Of a stretch of DNA of 64,000 bases, positions 53,387 through 60,747 are shown in pieces (the stretch's first letter is position 1; each line of letters starts with the position of its first letter). The stretch comes from Niveispirillum sp943370215. Its GTDB lineage: Bacteria > Pseudomonadota > Alphaproteobacteria > Azospirillales > Azospirillaceae. Under the pieces are notes generated by a model, which was given only the letters and a program-made list of their open reading frames with translations, did no database searches and was not told the DNA's origin. The stretch is taken from NCBI GenBank assembly GCA_943370215.1, contig CALRQC020000004.1, positions 141,293 to 205,292 of the forward strand, in the 5' to 3' direction. A program made the position numbers and the translations under genes.

Positions 53387-53908
53387 GGTCTTGGTCCCGT
53401 CGATTGTTCAATGGTTGGGATGTAGGACTGGGGGTGTTGGACGCTACGCAACACTGTGCAACGGATTTGGGGGGGATGTTGCACAGGGGAAATCCGGCTT
53501 TTTGCTGCCGGCATGGGGGTGCCTGCCCGCGTTGGGGGCGGGGGCGTGAAGAGGGGGGCGCCCGAAAGGGCGGCCGGAGATGGGGCAAAGCCGCCACCCC
53601 AAGTTCAAACCGTCACCCCGGCGAAGGCCGGGGTCCAGGGGCCACAAGCGCTGTGCTCTACGAAACTGGACCCCGGCCTTCGCCGGGGTGACGGTAGTGT
53701 GGGGGGAGATGGAGGTGGGAAAGGGGGATGGGTGTTGGGTGGGCGGAACTGTTTGTACGCGAACACCCCCGACAGCATTCTGTAACGCTGCCAACCCCAC
53801 TACCTTTTTACCGCGCTGCGGTACGAATAGCGTAATTCCACTAGCTCCCCCGCCGCGCCCCGCCCGCAACGGACGGCGGGGAGAGCGGCGGGAAGGGAGC
53901 ATGGCGGG
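53387..53908. other. Long intergenic gap between ppdK and glyS
   Basis: 522 bases with no convincing gene. The plus strand is strongly G-rich around 53520-53580 and 53697-53755. A pair of palindromic repeats fills 53611-53693 (listed separately). The ppdK promoter should lie in the first 150 bases, but I could not pick clear -35 and -10 boxes. Confidence 0.6.
53611..53693. repeat. BIME-like pair of REP palindromes
   Basis: A 27-base arm (53611-53637) starting CGTCA and ending TCCA recurs as its exact reverse complement at 53667-53693, separated by 29 bases. Each arm is itself a hairpin (ACCCCGGC-gaa-GGCCGGGGT, one base unpaired). This is the form of two inverted REP units. A second pair with the same ends but different stem bases is at 57602-57672. 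Confidence 0.85.
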
Positions 53909-56089
53909 TCAGCCCTCGATCTTGGACAGGTCGGCGATCAGGCCGAGCGTACCACGGATCTGGCTCAACAGCCGCAGACGGTTGGCGCGCAAGGCCTTGT
54001 CGTCGGCATTCACCGTCACCTTCTCGAAGAAGGCATCGACCGGGGCGCGGACGGCGGCGAAGGCGGCCATGGCACCGGTGAAATCCTCCGCTTCGATCAG
54101 CGGGGCGGCGTGTTTGTGGGCGGCGACCAGCGCATCGGCCAGGGCCTTTTCCTCTTCCTGCACCAGCAGGCTGGCATCAACGGCGGCATCATAGGCGATG
54201 CCGTCCTTCTTTTCCTCAATGCGCAGGATGTTGCTGGCGCGCTTATAGGCGGCCAGCAGGTTGGCCCCGTCATCGGTGGCAACAAAACCGGCCAGCGCAT
54301 CGACACGGGCCAGCAGGCGGACGAGATCGTCTTCGCCACCCAGAGCCAGCACGGCGTCAATCAGGTCGTGCCGGACGCCCTTTTCCTTCAGGGAGACCTT
54401 CAGGCGGTCGAAGAAGAAGGAGAGGAGGTCGGAAACAACGGTATCAATCTTAGGCATTGGGGACATTGGCCCAACACCACCAGTTATCGTACCCCCATTA
54501 ACCACCTCGGTTCGACTATTAATAGCCCCTTCAATTAACCCTGGAGCCCAAGTGCTTTCCAAGCGAGCGAGGGCGCTTGTGAACAATCCGCCCAGCTTAA
54601 CCCGCAGCCCATTCTCCACGATCAGCCGGATCACCCCGAGCGCCGCACGGCGCAGGGCGAACGGATCGCGGGAGCCCGTCGGCTTCTCATCGATGCCGAA
54701 GAACGCCACCAGCGTGTCGAGCTTCTCAGCCAGCGCCACCGCCACCGACACCTTGTCGGTGGGCACGCGGTCGGACGGCCCCAGCGGCTTGTAATGGTCG
54801 GCGATGGCCTCGGCCACCGGGGCGGGCAGGCCCTCGTGATAGGCCACGTAGCGGCCCATGATGCCCTGGACTTCCGGGAATTCACCCACCACGCCAGTGG
54901 TCAGGTCGGCCTTGGACAGCCAAGCGGCGATTTCGGACTGCTCAATTTCAGAGGCGCTGTAACCCAGGGACTGGGCAATGGACTTGGACAGCGCCGCCAT
55001 CCGCTCCACCCGCTGGTGCAGCGTGCCGAGCTTGGCATGGAAGGTGATGTCCTTCAGGCCCGGCAACCGGTCCTCCAGCTTCACCTTCAAATCCTGGTCC
55101 CAGAAGAATTTCGCATCCGACAGGCGGGCGCGCAGCACGCGCTCGTTCCCCGCCACCACGGCCTTGCCGCCATCGGCGGTGGTGCGGTTGGCGACCACCA
55201 CAAAGCGCGGGGCCAGCTTGCCGTCAGCCGTTTCGAGGGCGAAATAACGCTGGTGCGTGCGCATGGAGGTGGTCAGCACCTCCGCCGGCACGTCCATGAA
55301 CTTGTTGTCGATGGCACCGGTCAGCACCACCGGATATTCCACCAGCCCCGCCACCTCTTCCAGCAGGCCCGGATCGTCCTTCAGGCGGAAGCCCTCCGCC
55401 AAAGCTGCCTTCTGCGCGCCGTCCAGGATAAGGCGCTTGCGCTCCTCCCGGTCCAGCACCACATGGGCGGCTGCCAACTTGGCCTGATAGTCGGCGAAAC
55501 CGGTGACGCTGAATTCACCCGGCGACAGGAAACGGTGGCCCTGGGTGGCACTGCCATAGGCAATGCTCTTACCGCCCAGATCCAGCGCACCCGGCACCAC
55601 CGCCCCATCGAACAAAGCAATGATGGAATGCAGCGGGCGGACCCAGCGGAATTCATTGGCGCCCCAGCGCATTGATTTCGGCCAGGGCAGTTCGCGGATG
55701 GCGGCATCGATGATGGCGGGCAGGACTGCGACCGTGGCACCGCCCTTCTTCTCCATCACCGCGAAATAGAACACACCCTTGCCGGTATCGCGCTGTTCGG
55801 CCTGATCGATGCTGGCAAGGCCGGTGGATTTCAGGAAGCCGGCCAGGGCCTGTTCGGGCGACCCGACGCGCGGGCCCTTCTTTTCCTCCCGCACATCGGC
55901 CTGGGCCGTGGGCACACCATCGACCACCAGGGTCAGGCGGCGCGGGGTGGAATGGGCCGCTGCCTTGGTAAAGGCAATGCCGGCAGCGGCCAGCTTGTCC
56001 GTCACCAGACGCTTGAAGTCATCCGCCGCCCGCACTTGCATCCGGGCCGGGATTTCTTCCATGAACAGTTCGATCAGCAGTTCGGCCAT
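53909..56089 (-). CDS. glyS: Glycyl-tRNA synthetase beta subunit
   Basis: 726 residues. GlyS is the tRNA-binding and editing-like partner of the catalytic alpha subunit in the tetrameric bacterial enzyme. The N-terminal MAELLIELFMEEIPARM and the HD-like and anticodon-binding C-terminal regions match the family. Residues about 497-545 (roughly 54460-54600) form a stretch with fewer G+C that is longer than usual just before D-L-L-S-F-F-F-D-R-L-K. It starts 59 bases after the glyQ stop. Confidence 0.95.
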   Translation of the reverse strand: MAELLIELFMEEIPARMQVRAADDFKRLVTDKLAAAGIAFTKAAAHSTPRRLTLVVDGVPTAQADVREEKKGPRVGSPEQALAGFLKSTGLASIDQAEQRDTGKGVFYFAVMEKKGGATVAVLPAIIDAAIRELPWPKSMRWGANEFRWVRPLHSIIALFDGAVVPGALDLGGKSIAYGSATQGHRFLSPGEFSVTGFADYQAKLAAAHVVLDREERKRLILDGAQKAALAEGFRLKDDPGLLEEVAGLVEYPVVLTGAIDNKFMDVPAEVLTTSMRTHQRYFALETADGKLAPRFVVVANRTTADGGKAVVAGNERVLRARLSDAKFFWDQDLKVKLEDRLPGLKDITFHAKLGTLHQRVERMAALSKSIAQSLGYSASEIEQSEIAAWLSKADLTTGVVGEFPEVQGIMGRYVAYHEGLPAPVAEAIADHYKPLGPSDRVPTDKVSVAVALAEKLDTLVAFFGIDEKPTGSRDPFALRRAALGVIRLIVENGLRVKLGGLFTSALARLESTWAPGLIEGAINSRTEVVNGGTITGGVGPMSPMPKIDTVVSDLLSFFFDRLKVSLKEKGVRHDLIDAVLALGGEDDLVRLLARVDALAGFVATDDGANLLAAYKRASNILRIEEKKDGIAYDAAVDASLLVQEEEKALADALVAAHKHAAPLIEAEDFTGAMAAFAAVRAPVDAFFEKVTVNADDKALRANRLRLLSQIRGTLGLIADLSKIEG

Positions 56090-56148
56090 GATTTCTTCAG
56101 TTCAAAAACGTCTGGTGAAAATTCATTACGGTCGCGGAACAAGGCCCC

Positions 56149-57057
56149 TCAGGCGGCCTTACCCTTACGATAGCCATCGGCAATCCAAGCATTGCAGCAG
56201 GCCTTTGCCAGCTCGCGCACACGCAGGATATAGCTCTGTCGTTCCACCACCGAAATGACGCCCCGCGCATCCAGCAGATTGAACAGGTGGCTGGCCTTGA
56301 TGCACTGGTCATAGGCGGGCAGCGCCAGATTATGCGACAGCAGCCGGGCGCATTCCTTCTCCGCATTCTGGAAATGCTGCAACAGCATGTCCGTATCGGC
56401 GAATTCGAAATTATGGGCGGAATATTCCTGCTCGGCGCGGTGGAACACCTCACCATATTTCACCGCCGGCACATCGCCCACCGGATCGTTGAACTGCAGG
56501 TCATAGACGTTTTCCACGCCCTGGATATACATGGCCAGACGTTCCAGCCCATAGGTCAGTTCGGACGCGATGGGGGCGCATTCAATGCCGCCAACCTGTT
56601 GGAAATAGGTGAACTGCGTCACCTCCATCCCGTCGCACCAGACCTCCCAGCCCAGGCCCCAGGCGCCCAGGGTCGGGCTTTCCCAGTCATCTTCCACGAA
56701 ACGGATATCGTGCAATTCCGGGTCGACGCCCAGCGCCACCAGGGACTGCAGGTACAGATCCTGGATATTGGCCGGCGACGGCTTCATGATCACCTGGAAC
56801 TGGTAATAATGCTGCAGCCGGTTGGGGTTTTCGCCATAGCGCCCATCCTTGGGACGGCGGGACGGCTGAACATAGGCGGCGTTCCAGGCATCCGGCCCCA
56901 GCGCGCGCAGCGTGGTGGCCGGATGGAACGTTCCCGCCCCCACTTCCATGTCATAGGGCTGCAGAATGGTACAGCCTTGCGCTGCCCAAAAATTCTGCAA
57001 GGTCAGAATGACACCCTGGAAGGAGAGGGGCTTCTTGCCCGATGCGTTGGCCGCCAT
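56149..57057 (-). CDS. glyQ: Glycyl-tRNA synthetase alpha subunit
   Basis: 302 residues, the usual length. This class IIc synthetase subunit makes glycyl-adenylate. F-Q-G-V-I-L-T-L-Q-N-F-W near the N-terminus, the motif 2 region P-S-R-R-P-K-D-G-R-Y-G-E-N-P-N-R and G-L-E-R-L-A-M-Y-I-Q-G as motif 3 are intact. It is first in the glyQ-glyS pair. Confidence 0.97.
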   Translation of the reverse strand: MAANASGKKPLSFQGVILTLQNFWAAQGCTILQPYDMEVGAGTFHPATTLRALGPDAWNAAYVQPSRRPKDGRYGENPNRLQHYYQFQVIMKPSPANIQDLYLQSLVALGVDPELHDIRFVEDDWESPTLGAWGLGWEVWCDGMEVTQFTYFQQVGGIECAPIASELTYGLERLAMYIQGVENVYDLQFNDPVGDVPAVKYGEVFHRAEQEYSAHNFEFADTDMLLQHFQNAEKECARLLSHNLALPAYDQCIKASHLFNLLDARGVISVVERQSYILRVRELAKACCNAWIADGYRKGKAA

Positions 57058-57211
57058 AGTTCCTGGATTTCTACACTTACGTTGCGGTGCGCCACCTTAG
57101 TCGGCCGTCCCGGCCAAATCAAGGCGGGCCGCCGGTTATTATCTGTGCGGGGAATGCAGGGCTCAGCAGCATTTTGTTGCGCGTGCGAGCCGACGGCCCT
57201 GCCCTGCCCCG

Positions 57212-57478
57212 TCAAGCCTGGGGACAGCCAGGGGTGCCGCATTTGCGGGCATTGGCCGGGATATAGACGCCGCAGCCGGGGCATTTCACCATATCTTCGG
57301 TCTCCATCACCGGTTCCCTGCCCTTGCCGGCGCGCGGCGGCGGCTGGGGCGGCCGGTTGCCATTATTGCGGCGCAAGGACTCCTGCCGCTGGCGTTGCAG
57401 CTTGCCCACCAGGCGGAAGCCGAACCAGACAATGGCAAGAATGCCGATCAGGGTGATGAGCTTGGAAATCGACAGCAT
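57212..57478 (-). CDS. Small membrane-anchored zinc-ribbon protein
   Basis: 88 residues. One N-terminal membrane helix (about 6-24) is followed by a basic Pro-rich linker and a C-terminal zinc ribbon with Cys66, Cys69, Cys80 and Cys85 (C-P-G-C-G and C-G-T-P-G-C). The topology suggests the ribbon lies in the cytoplasm. The function is unknown. The ATG at 57478 is chosen over an open start at 57517. Confidence 0.72.
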   Translation of the reverse strand: MLSISKLITLIGILAIVWFGFRLVGKLQRQRQESLRRNNGNRPPQPPPRAGKGREPVMETEDMVKCPGCGVYIPANARKCGTPGCPQA

Positions 57479-57601
57479 GGTGGCCCAGGATTGACGCGAG
57501 GCGGGGGCGGCGCGCAAGCGCCAAATCGCCCCACCACAAACATGTTTGACGGTCTATGCGAGAACTTATCGTGTTTCTCGAAGCATTGCCCTTTTTTCCA
57601 C

Positions 57602-57672
57602 CGTCATTCCCGCGCAGGCGGGAATCCAAAATCCGTGCTGTCGTATGGATTCCCGCCTGCGCGGGAATGACG
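57602..57672. repeat. BIME-like pair of REP palindromes
   Basis: A 27-base arm (57602-57628) starting CGTCA and ending TCCA is repeated as its perfect complement at 57646-57672 after 17 bases. Each arm folds on itself (ATTCCCGC-gca-GGCGGGAAT, one base unpaired). It shares outer bases and architecture with the pair at 53611-53693. It lies between the zinc-ribbon gene and the S49 peptidase gene. Confidence 0.88.
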
Positions 57673-57711
57673 GGTAAGGTATTGAGAAATTTGGAAATTC
57701 CTAGACAGGTC

Positions 57712-58560
57712 TCAAAGCCCGAAGCGGGCATAGATGGAACGCTGTTCGGCCGCATCGATCAGCCCATCGGCCAGATCGGCCGAGAGCGCCCGGCTGTCCA
57801 GCCCGATAAAGCGGCCAAGCCCCGCCCGACGCGTGGGGTTGACCACATGGATGCGCACCTTTTCCCCGAACCGTTCGCGCAGGGTGGAGCGCATATCGCC
57901 CAGCCGGTCCACCAGCCCCAACTCCTTGGCGCGGGCACCCGACCAGAAGGCACCGCTGAACAGCGATGCCGTATCCTGCCCCTCCAGCCGCGCGCCACGG
58001 CGGGCGCGCACCCACTGGCGGAACCCGTCATGCACCTCTTCCTGCAAGCCCTTCAGATGGGCCACATCCTCCGGCTTTTCCGGCTGGAACGGGTCCAGCA
58101 TGGATTTGGAGGTGCCCGACGTATAGACCCGCCGTTCCACCCCCAGCCTGGCAATCGCCCCCTGAAAGCCGAAGCCGGCGGAGATGACGCCGATCGACCC
58201 GACGATGGAAGCAGGGTCGGCCACAATCTCATCCGCCGCGCTGGCCAGCCAATAGCCACCCGACGCCGCCACATCCTCCACAAAGGCCAGCACGGGCACG
58301 GATTTTTCTGCCGACAATTGGCGGATTCGCCCGGCGATCAGGGCCGATTGCACCGGCGATCCGCCGGGCGAATTGATGATCAGCGCCACGGCCGAAACAT
58401 CGGGCGGGGCAAAGGCGCGCTCAATCGGTTCCGCCAGCGTCTCCAGCGACAGCCCCCGCCGCCCCACCGACGAGGCGGCAATGACGCCCGACAGGCGGAT
58501 GGCGGAAACGATGGGCGGCAGGTCGGCCCCGGCGAACTTGGCGATGCGGCGGAACAGCAT
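57712..58560 (-). CDS. S49-family serine peptidase (SppA/SohB type)
   Basis: 282 residues. The single-domain S49 fold has the nucleophile Ser100 in D-V-A-A-S-G-G-Y-W and the general-base Lys152 in S-G-T-S-K-S-M-L-D, 52 residues apart, as in archaeal SppA. I-N-S-P-G-G-S-P is the oxyanion strand. These enzymes digest signal peptides or membrane-protein fragments. No clear N-terminal membrane anchor is present with the ATG at 58560; the frame continues to 58746, but that part is not family-like. Confidence 0.87.
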   Translation of the reverse strand: MLFRRIAKFAGADLPPIVSAIRLSGVIAASSVGRRGLSLETLAEPIERAFAPPDVSAVALIINSPGGSPVQSALIAGRIRQLSAEKSVPVLAFVEDVAASGGYWLASAADEIVADPASIVGSIGVISAGFGFQGAIARLGVERRVYTSGTSKSMLDPFQPEKPEDVAHLKGLQEEVHDGFRQWVRARRGARLEGQDTASLFSGAFWSGARAKELGLVDRLGDMRSTLRERFGEKVRIHVVNPTRRAGLGRFIGLDSRALSADLADGLIDAAEQRSIYARFGL

Positions 58561-58757
58561 GGGACGAAAATGGCCTTTCACGGAGGAAGTCCCCCCATAG
58601 ATGGGGGCAGTCAAACGATAACGGAAGGGGAAAAGCCGGGTAAAGCATCCTTGCCGACAAAGCAACAAAGGGTAGAGTGGGATTTTAAAAAATTCTATGC
58701 AAACGTGCGGACAAGGACGTTTGACTGGAAGATGCATTGAGCGCATCTTATACCATT

Positions 58758-59534
58758 ATGCTTACTGATCGCATAACCGCATCCATCGTAAAACAGTGGC
58801 GCCGATGGGCCGCAGGCCTGCTGGCCCCCCTGGTTTTGTGCTCCATGGCGATGGCGGCAACGATGCCCGGCCGCATTACCGTGATGAGCGTGGAAGCCAT
58901 GCCGCTTTCCAGCAACAATCCCCACCAGCCAGGCCTGACATTGGAAATCACCCAGGAAGCCGCCCAACGCGCCGGGCTGACGCCGGAGTTCCAGTTCATG
59001 CCCTGGCGCCGGGCACAGGAAACGGTGGCAACCGGCATCGACCTGCTGATCACCCCCCTGACCCGCACCCCGGAGCGGGAGGAACGTTACCGCTGGATCG
59101 CCCTGCTTTATAAATTGGAGCGCACCCTGGCTAGCCTGGACAAGCCGGTGGACAGCCTGGCCCAAGCCCTGGCAGAAAAACGGGTCATCGTGGTTGGGGC
59201 CGGCACGGCGCAGGAACAGTTGCTGCTCAATGCCGGCTATCCGCCCGACCTGATCTTGTCCGCCAAGGTCGGGGAGCGGGAGATCGACCTGCTGGTGAGC
59301 GGCCGGGCCCAGGCATGGCTGAACAGTTCCCCCGAAACCGTCTGGCGCTGGCGGGAAGCCAAACGAGCCGAGCGGTTGCTGCTGGGCCGGCCAATCCAAA
59401 CCGACGACGTTTATCTGGCGTGCTCGCGTCATTGTACCAGCGCGGTGATTGACGCCCTGCGCCAGGCCATTGCCGCGATGGCGGCGGACGGCACCACGAC
59501 CCGGTTGTTGCTGCGCTATGAGGGCGGATCCTGA
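58758..59534 (+). CDS. Periplasmic solute-binding-like protein (SBP family 3 fold)
   Basis: 258 residues. After a signal peptide (about 1-34, ending AMA-ATM) the sequence follows the type II periplasmic binding fold: an E-I-T-Q-E-A-A-Q-R-A-G helix, F-M-P-W-R-R-A-Q-E, D-L-L-I-T-P-L-T-R-T-P-E-R, and a second lobe with V-G-A-G-T-A-Q-E-Q-L-L. The pattern W-R-R-A-x-x-x-V-x-x-G is common in proteins linked to signalling rather than transport. There is no ABC transporter beside it. It lies just upstream of the small membrane protein cluster, in the same direction. Confidence 0.72.
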   Translation: MLTDRITASIVKQWRRWAAGLLAPLVLCSMAMAATMPGRITVMSVEAMPLSSNNPHQPGLTLEITQEAAQRAGLTPEFQFMPWRRAQETVATGIDLLITPLTRTPEREERYRWIALLYKLERTLASLDKPVDSLAQALAEKRVIVVGAGTAQEQLLLNAGYPPDLILSAKVGEREIDLLVSGRAQAWLNSSPETVWRWREAKRAERLLLGRPIQTDDVYLACSRHCTSAVIDALRQAIAAMAADGTTTRLLLRYEGGS

Positions 59535-59606
59535 ATTGGATTAGCCACTGCGGCGACAAAGTGGCAATTGGGCGACAAAATTAATAATCACTGAATTATC
59601 ACATCA

Positions 59607-59626
59607 CCATATTTTCCGTAATATGG
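59607..59626. promoter_or_regulatory. Dyad upstream of the sigma-54 promoter
   Basis: CCATATT (59607-59613) and AATATGG (59620-59626) are perfect complements with a six-base spacer, placed 14 bases upstream of the -24 element. A second feature, two direct GGCGACAAA copies at 59552-59560 and 59571-59579 (19-base period), lies further upstream, where an enhancer-binding activator would bind. Confidence 0.45.
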
Positions 59627-59637
59627 CCAAAATGCAC

Positions 59638-59654
59638 TTGGCACGGTCTTTGCT
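59638..59654 (+). promoter_or_regulatory. Near-perfect sigma-54 (RpoN) promoter
   Basis: TTGGCACGGTCTTTGCT matches the sigma-54 consensus (YTGGCACG-R-NNN-TTGC-W) at every specified base. The GG at 59640-59641 and the GC at 59652-59653 are exactly ten bases apart. It ends 38 bases before the ATG of the first small membrane protein, so transcription would start near 59665. Activation would need an enhancer-binding protein that is not coded in the window. Confidence 0.85.
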
Positions 59655-59692
59655 GTAATGGGTTCATCGAAACAAACCCGATGGAGCCGACA

Positions 59693-59857
59693 ATGACCAA
59701 CCTGACCGAAACCGCCGCCACGATCGCCAATGCCGCTGACGAAGGCCTGTTCGCCGGTCTGCTGGCCTCCCTGCCCACCAGCCTTGATCTGGTGGAAGCC
59801 GTGGCCCTGCTGGGCAGCGCCGCCCTGGTGACCTTTGGCATCAATTTCCTGCTCTGA
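59693..59857 (+). CDS. Small membrane protein, first of three paralogues
   Basis: 54 residues. An N-terminal polar part is followed by D-E-G-L-F-A-G-L-L-A-S-L-P-T-S-L-D-L-V-E-A and a C-terminal hydrophobic helix (about 34-54) that ends at the last residue. A GGAG site lies seven bases before the ATG. It shares the pattern E-x-G-L-F-x-S-L...P-T...E-x-V-x-L-L...A-A-x-L with the next two genes. I know of no characterised family. It follows a sigma-54 promoter directly. Confidence 0.72.
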   Translation: MTNLTETAATIANAADEGLFAGLLASLPTSLDLVEAVALLGSAALVTFGINFLL

Positions 59858-59912
59858 TCCCACCCCCAAGCCTCGCCCTGCCATCACCCCGACCAAGAAG
59901 GAGATAACGATC

Positions 59913-60062
59913 ATGACCAACCAGACGATCCGCCACGAAGAAGAGCCCGGCCTGTTCGAAAGCCTGACCCACGCCGCCCCCACGCTGGGCGAGCTGGTGG
60001 AAATGGTCGCCCTGCTGGGCACGGCCGCCACCCTGACGCTGATGCTGAATCTGATGCTGTAA
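59913..60062 (+). CDS. Small membrane protein, second of three paralogues
   Basis: 49 residues. The N-terminus M-T-N-Q-T resembles M-T-N-L-T of the first copy, and the shared core E-E-P-G-L-F-E-S-L leads to a hydrophobic C-terminal helix (about 31-49). A strong AAGGAG site lies upstream of the ATG at 59913; the 26 in-frame codons before it are not conserved. It is 55 bases after the first copy and likely on the same transcript. Confidence 0.72.
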   Translation: MTNQTIRHEEEPGLFESLTHAAPTLGELVEMVALLGTAATLTLMLNLML

Positions 60063-60414
60063 GCGCGATCCAGCGCGCAAAACCCTCAAAACCGCCCGCC
60101 CGGGGCGGCCCCGCGTCGGTGGCCGGATGAACCGGAACCAACGCCGGACAGGGAATGATGCAGGGCGTCCAAGCGCCGCACCCCCTCTCTTCGTATATAT
60201 TGCCAGAAACGGCATCTTCTGATGTAATCGTATCATCTGAAACGATTACTGCCCTTTTCCGAGAAACCGATCCCCTTTTCCGGCCTGACAATAATGGCCG
60301 GTCAGCGTGACGGTGCGCGTGCCAGTGAAAAAGGGCACGCCGGTCGCATGGTCAATGGCCGGTGTCATGTCGCTTCCCGCTTGTCGCAGAACATTATCAG
60401 CCAAGGAGGAACCC
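60063..60414 (+). other. Gap between second and third small membrane protein genes
   Basis: 352 bases without a gene I can support. It holds an 8-bp perfect dyad (GTAATCGT at 60224-60231 and ACGATTAC at 60242-60249, 10-base spacer) and a weaker sigma-54-like sequence at 60332-60348. The first 60 bases after the second gene are GC-rich and could fold, but no clear terminator is seen. Confidence 0.5.
60332..60348 (+). promoter_or_regulatory. Possible second sigma-54 promoter
   Basis: AGGGCACG...TCGCA keeps GG (60334-60335) and GC (60346-60347) exactly ten bases apart and six of the -24 bases (GGCACG), but it differs from consensus at three other places. It is 66 bases before the third small membrane protein gene. 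It is weaker than the promoter at 59638 and could be chance. Confidence 0.35.
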
Positions 60415-60564
60415 ATGACCGTCAAGCCCGCCGCCAATGACGAACCCGGCCTGTTCGCCAGCTTTTATCAATCATTGCCGACCCCCACCGATCGCGCCGA
60501 GGCCGTGGTGATGCTGGCCATTGCCGCCGCCCTGACCAGTTGCATCAGCTTGGTGATTTTATAG
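60415..60564 (+). CDS. Small membrane protein, third of three paralogues
   Basis: 49 residues. It has the shared core N-D-E-P-G-L-F-A-S-F-Y-Q-S-L-P-T and a C-terminal hydrophobic helix (about 30-49). A strong AAGGAGG site lies six bases before the ATG at 60415. It sits apart from the first two and may have its own control region. It converges on the histidine kinase gene. Confidence 0.72.
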   Translation: MTVKPAANDEPGLFASFYQSLPTPTDRAEAVVMLAIAAALTSCISLVIL

Positions 60565-60747
60565 AATCGGGAACTGGCATAAGACAGACCCGCCTTGAGG
60601 CGTTCATCCGCTCGCGGACAGACAAATCCAGAGCCGGCTGTGGTTTCGATGAAACGTAGCCGGCTCAATCACCGTTCTGGTTCGGGAACCGGTCCCGGTT
60701 CCGGCCAGATGATCTGGGCGCGGTGTTCGGGCGACCGGAAACCGCGC

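Noticed and set aside
58561..58746. N-terminal extension of the S49 peptidase
   Set aside because: The added 62 residues are Cys- and Arg-rich with no membrane anchor and include a small leader hairpin; similarity to S49 enzymes begins after the ATG at 58560.
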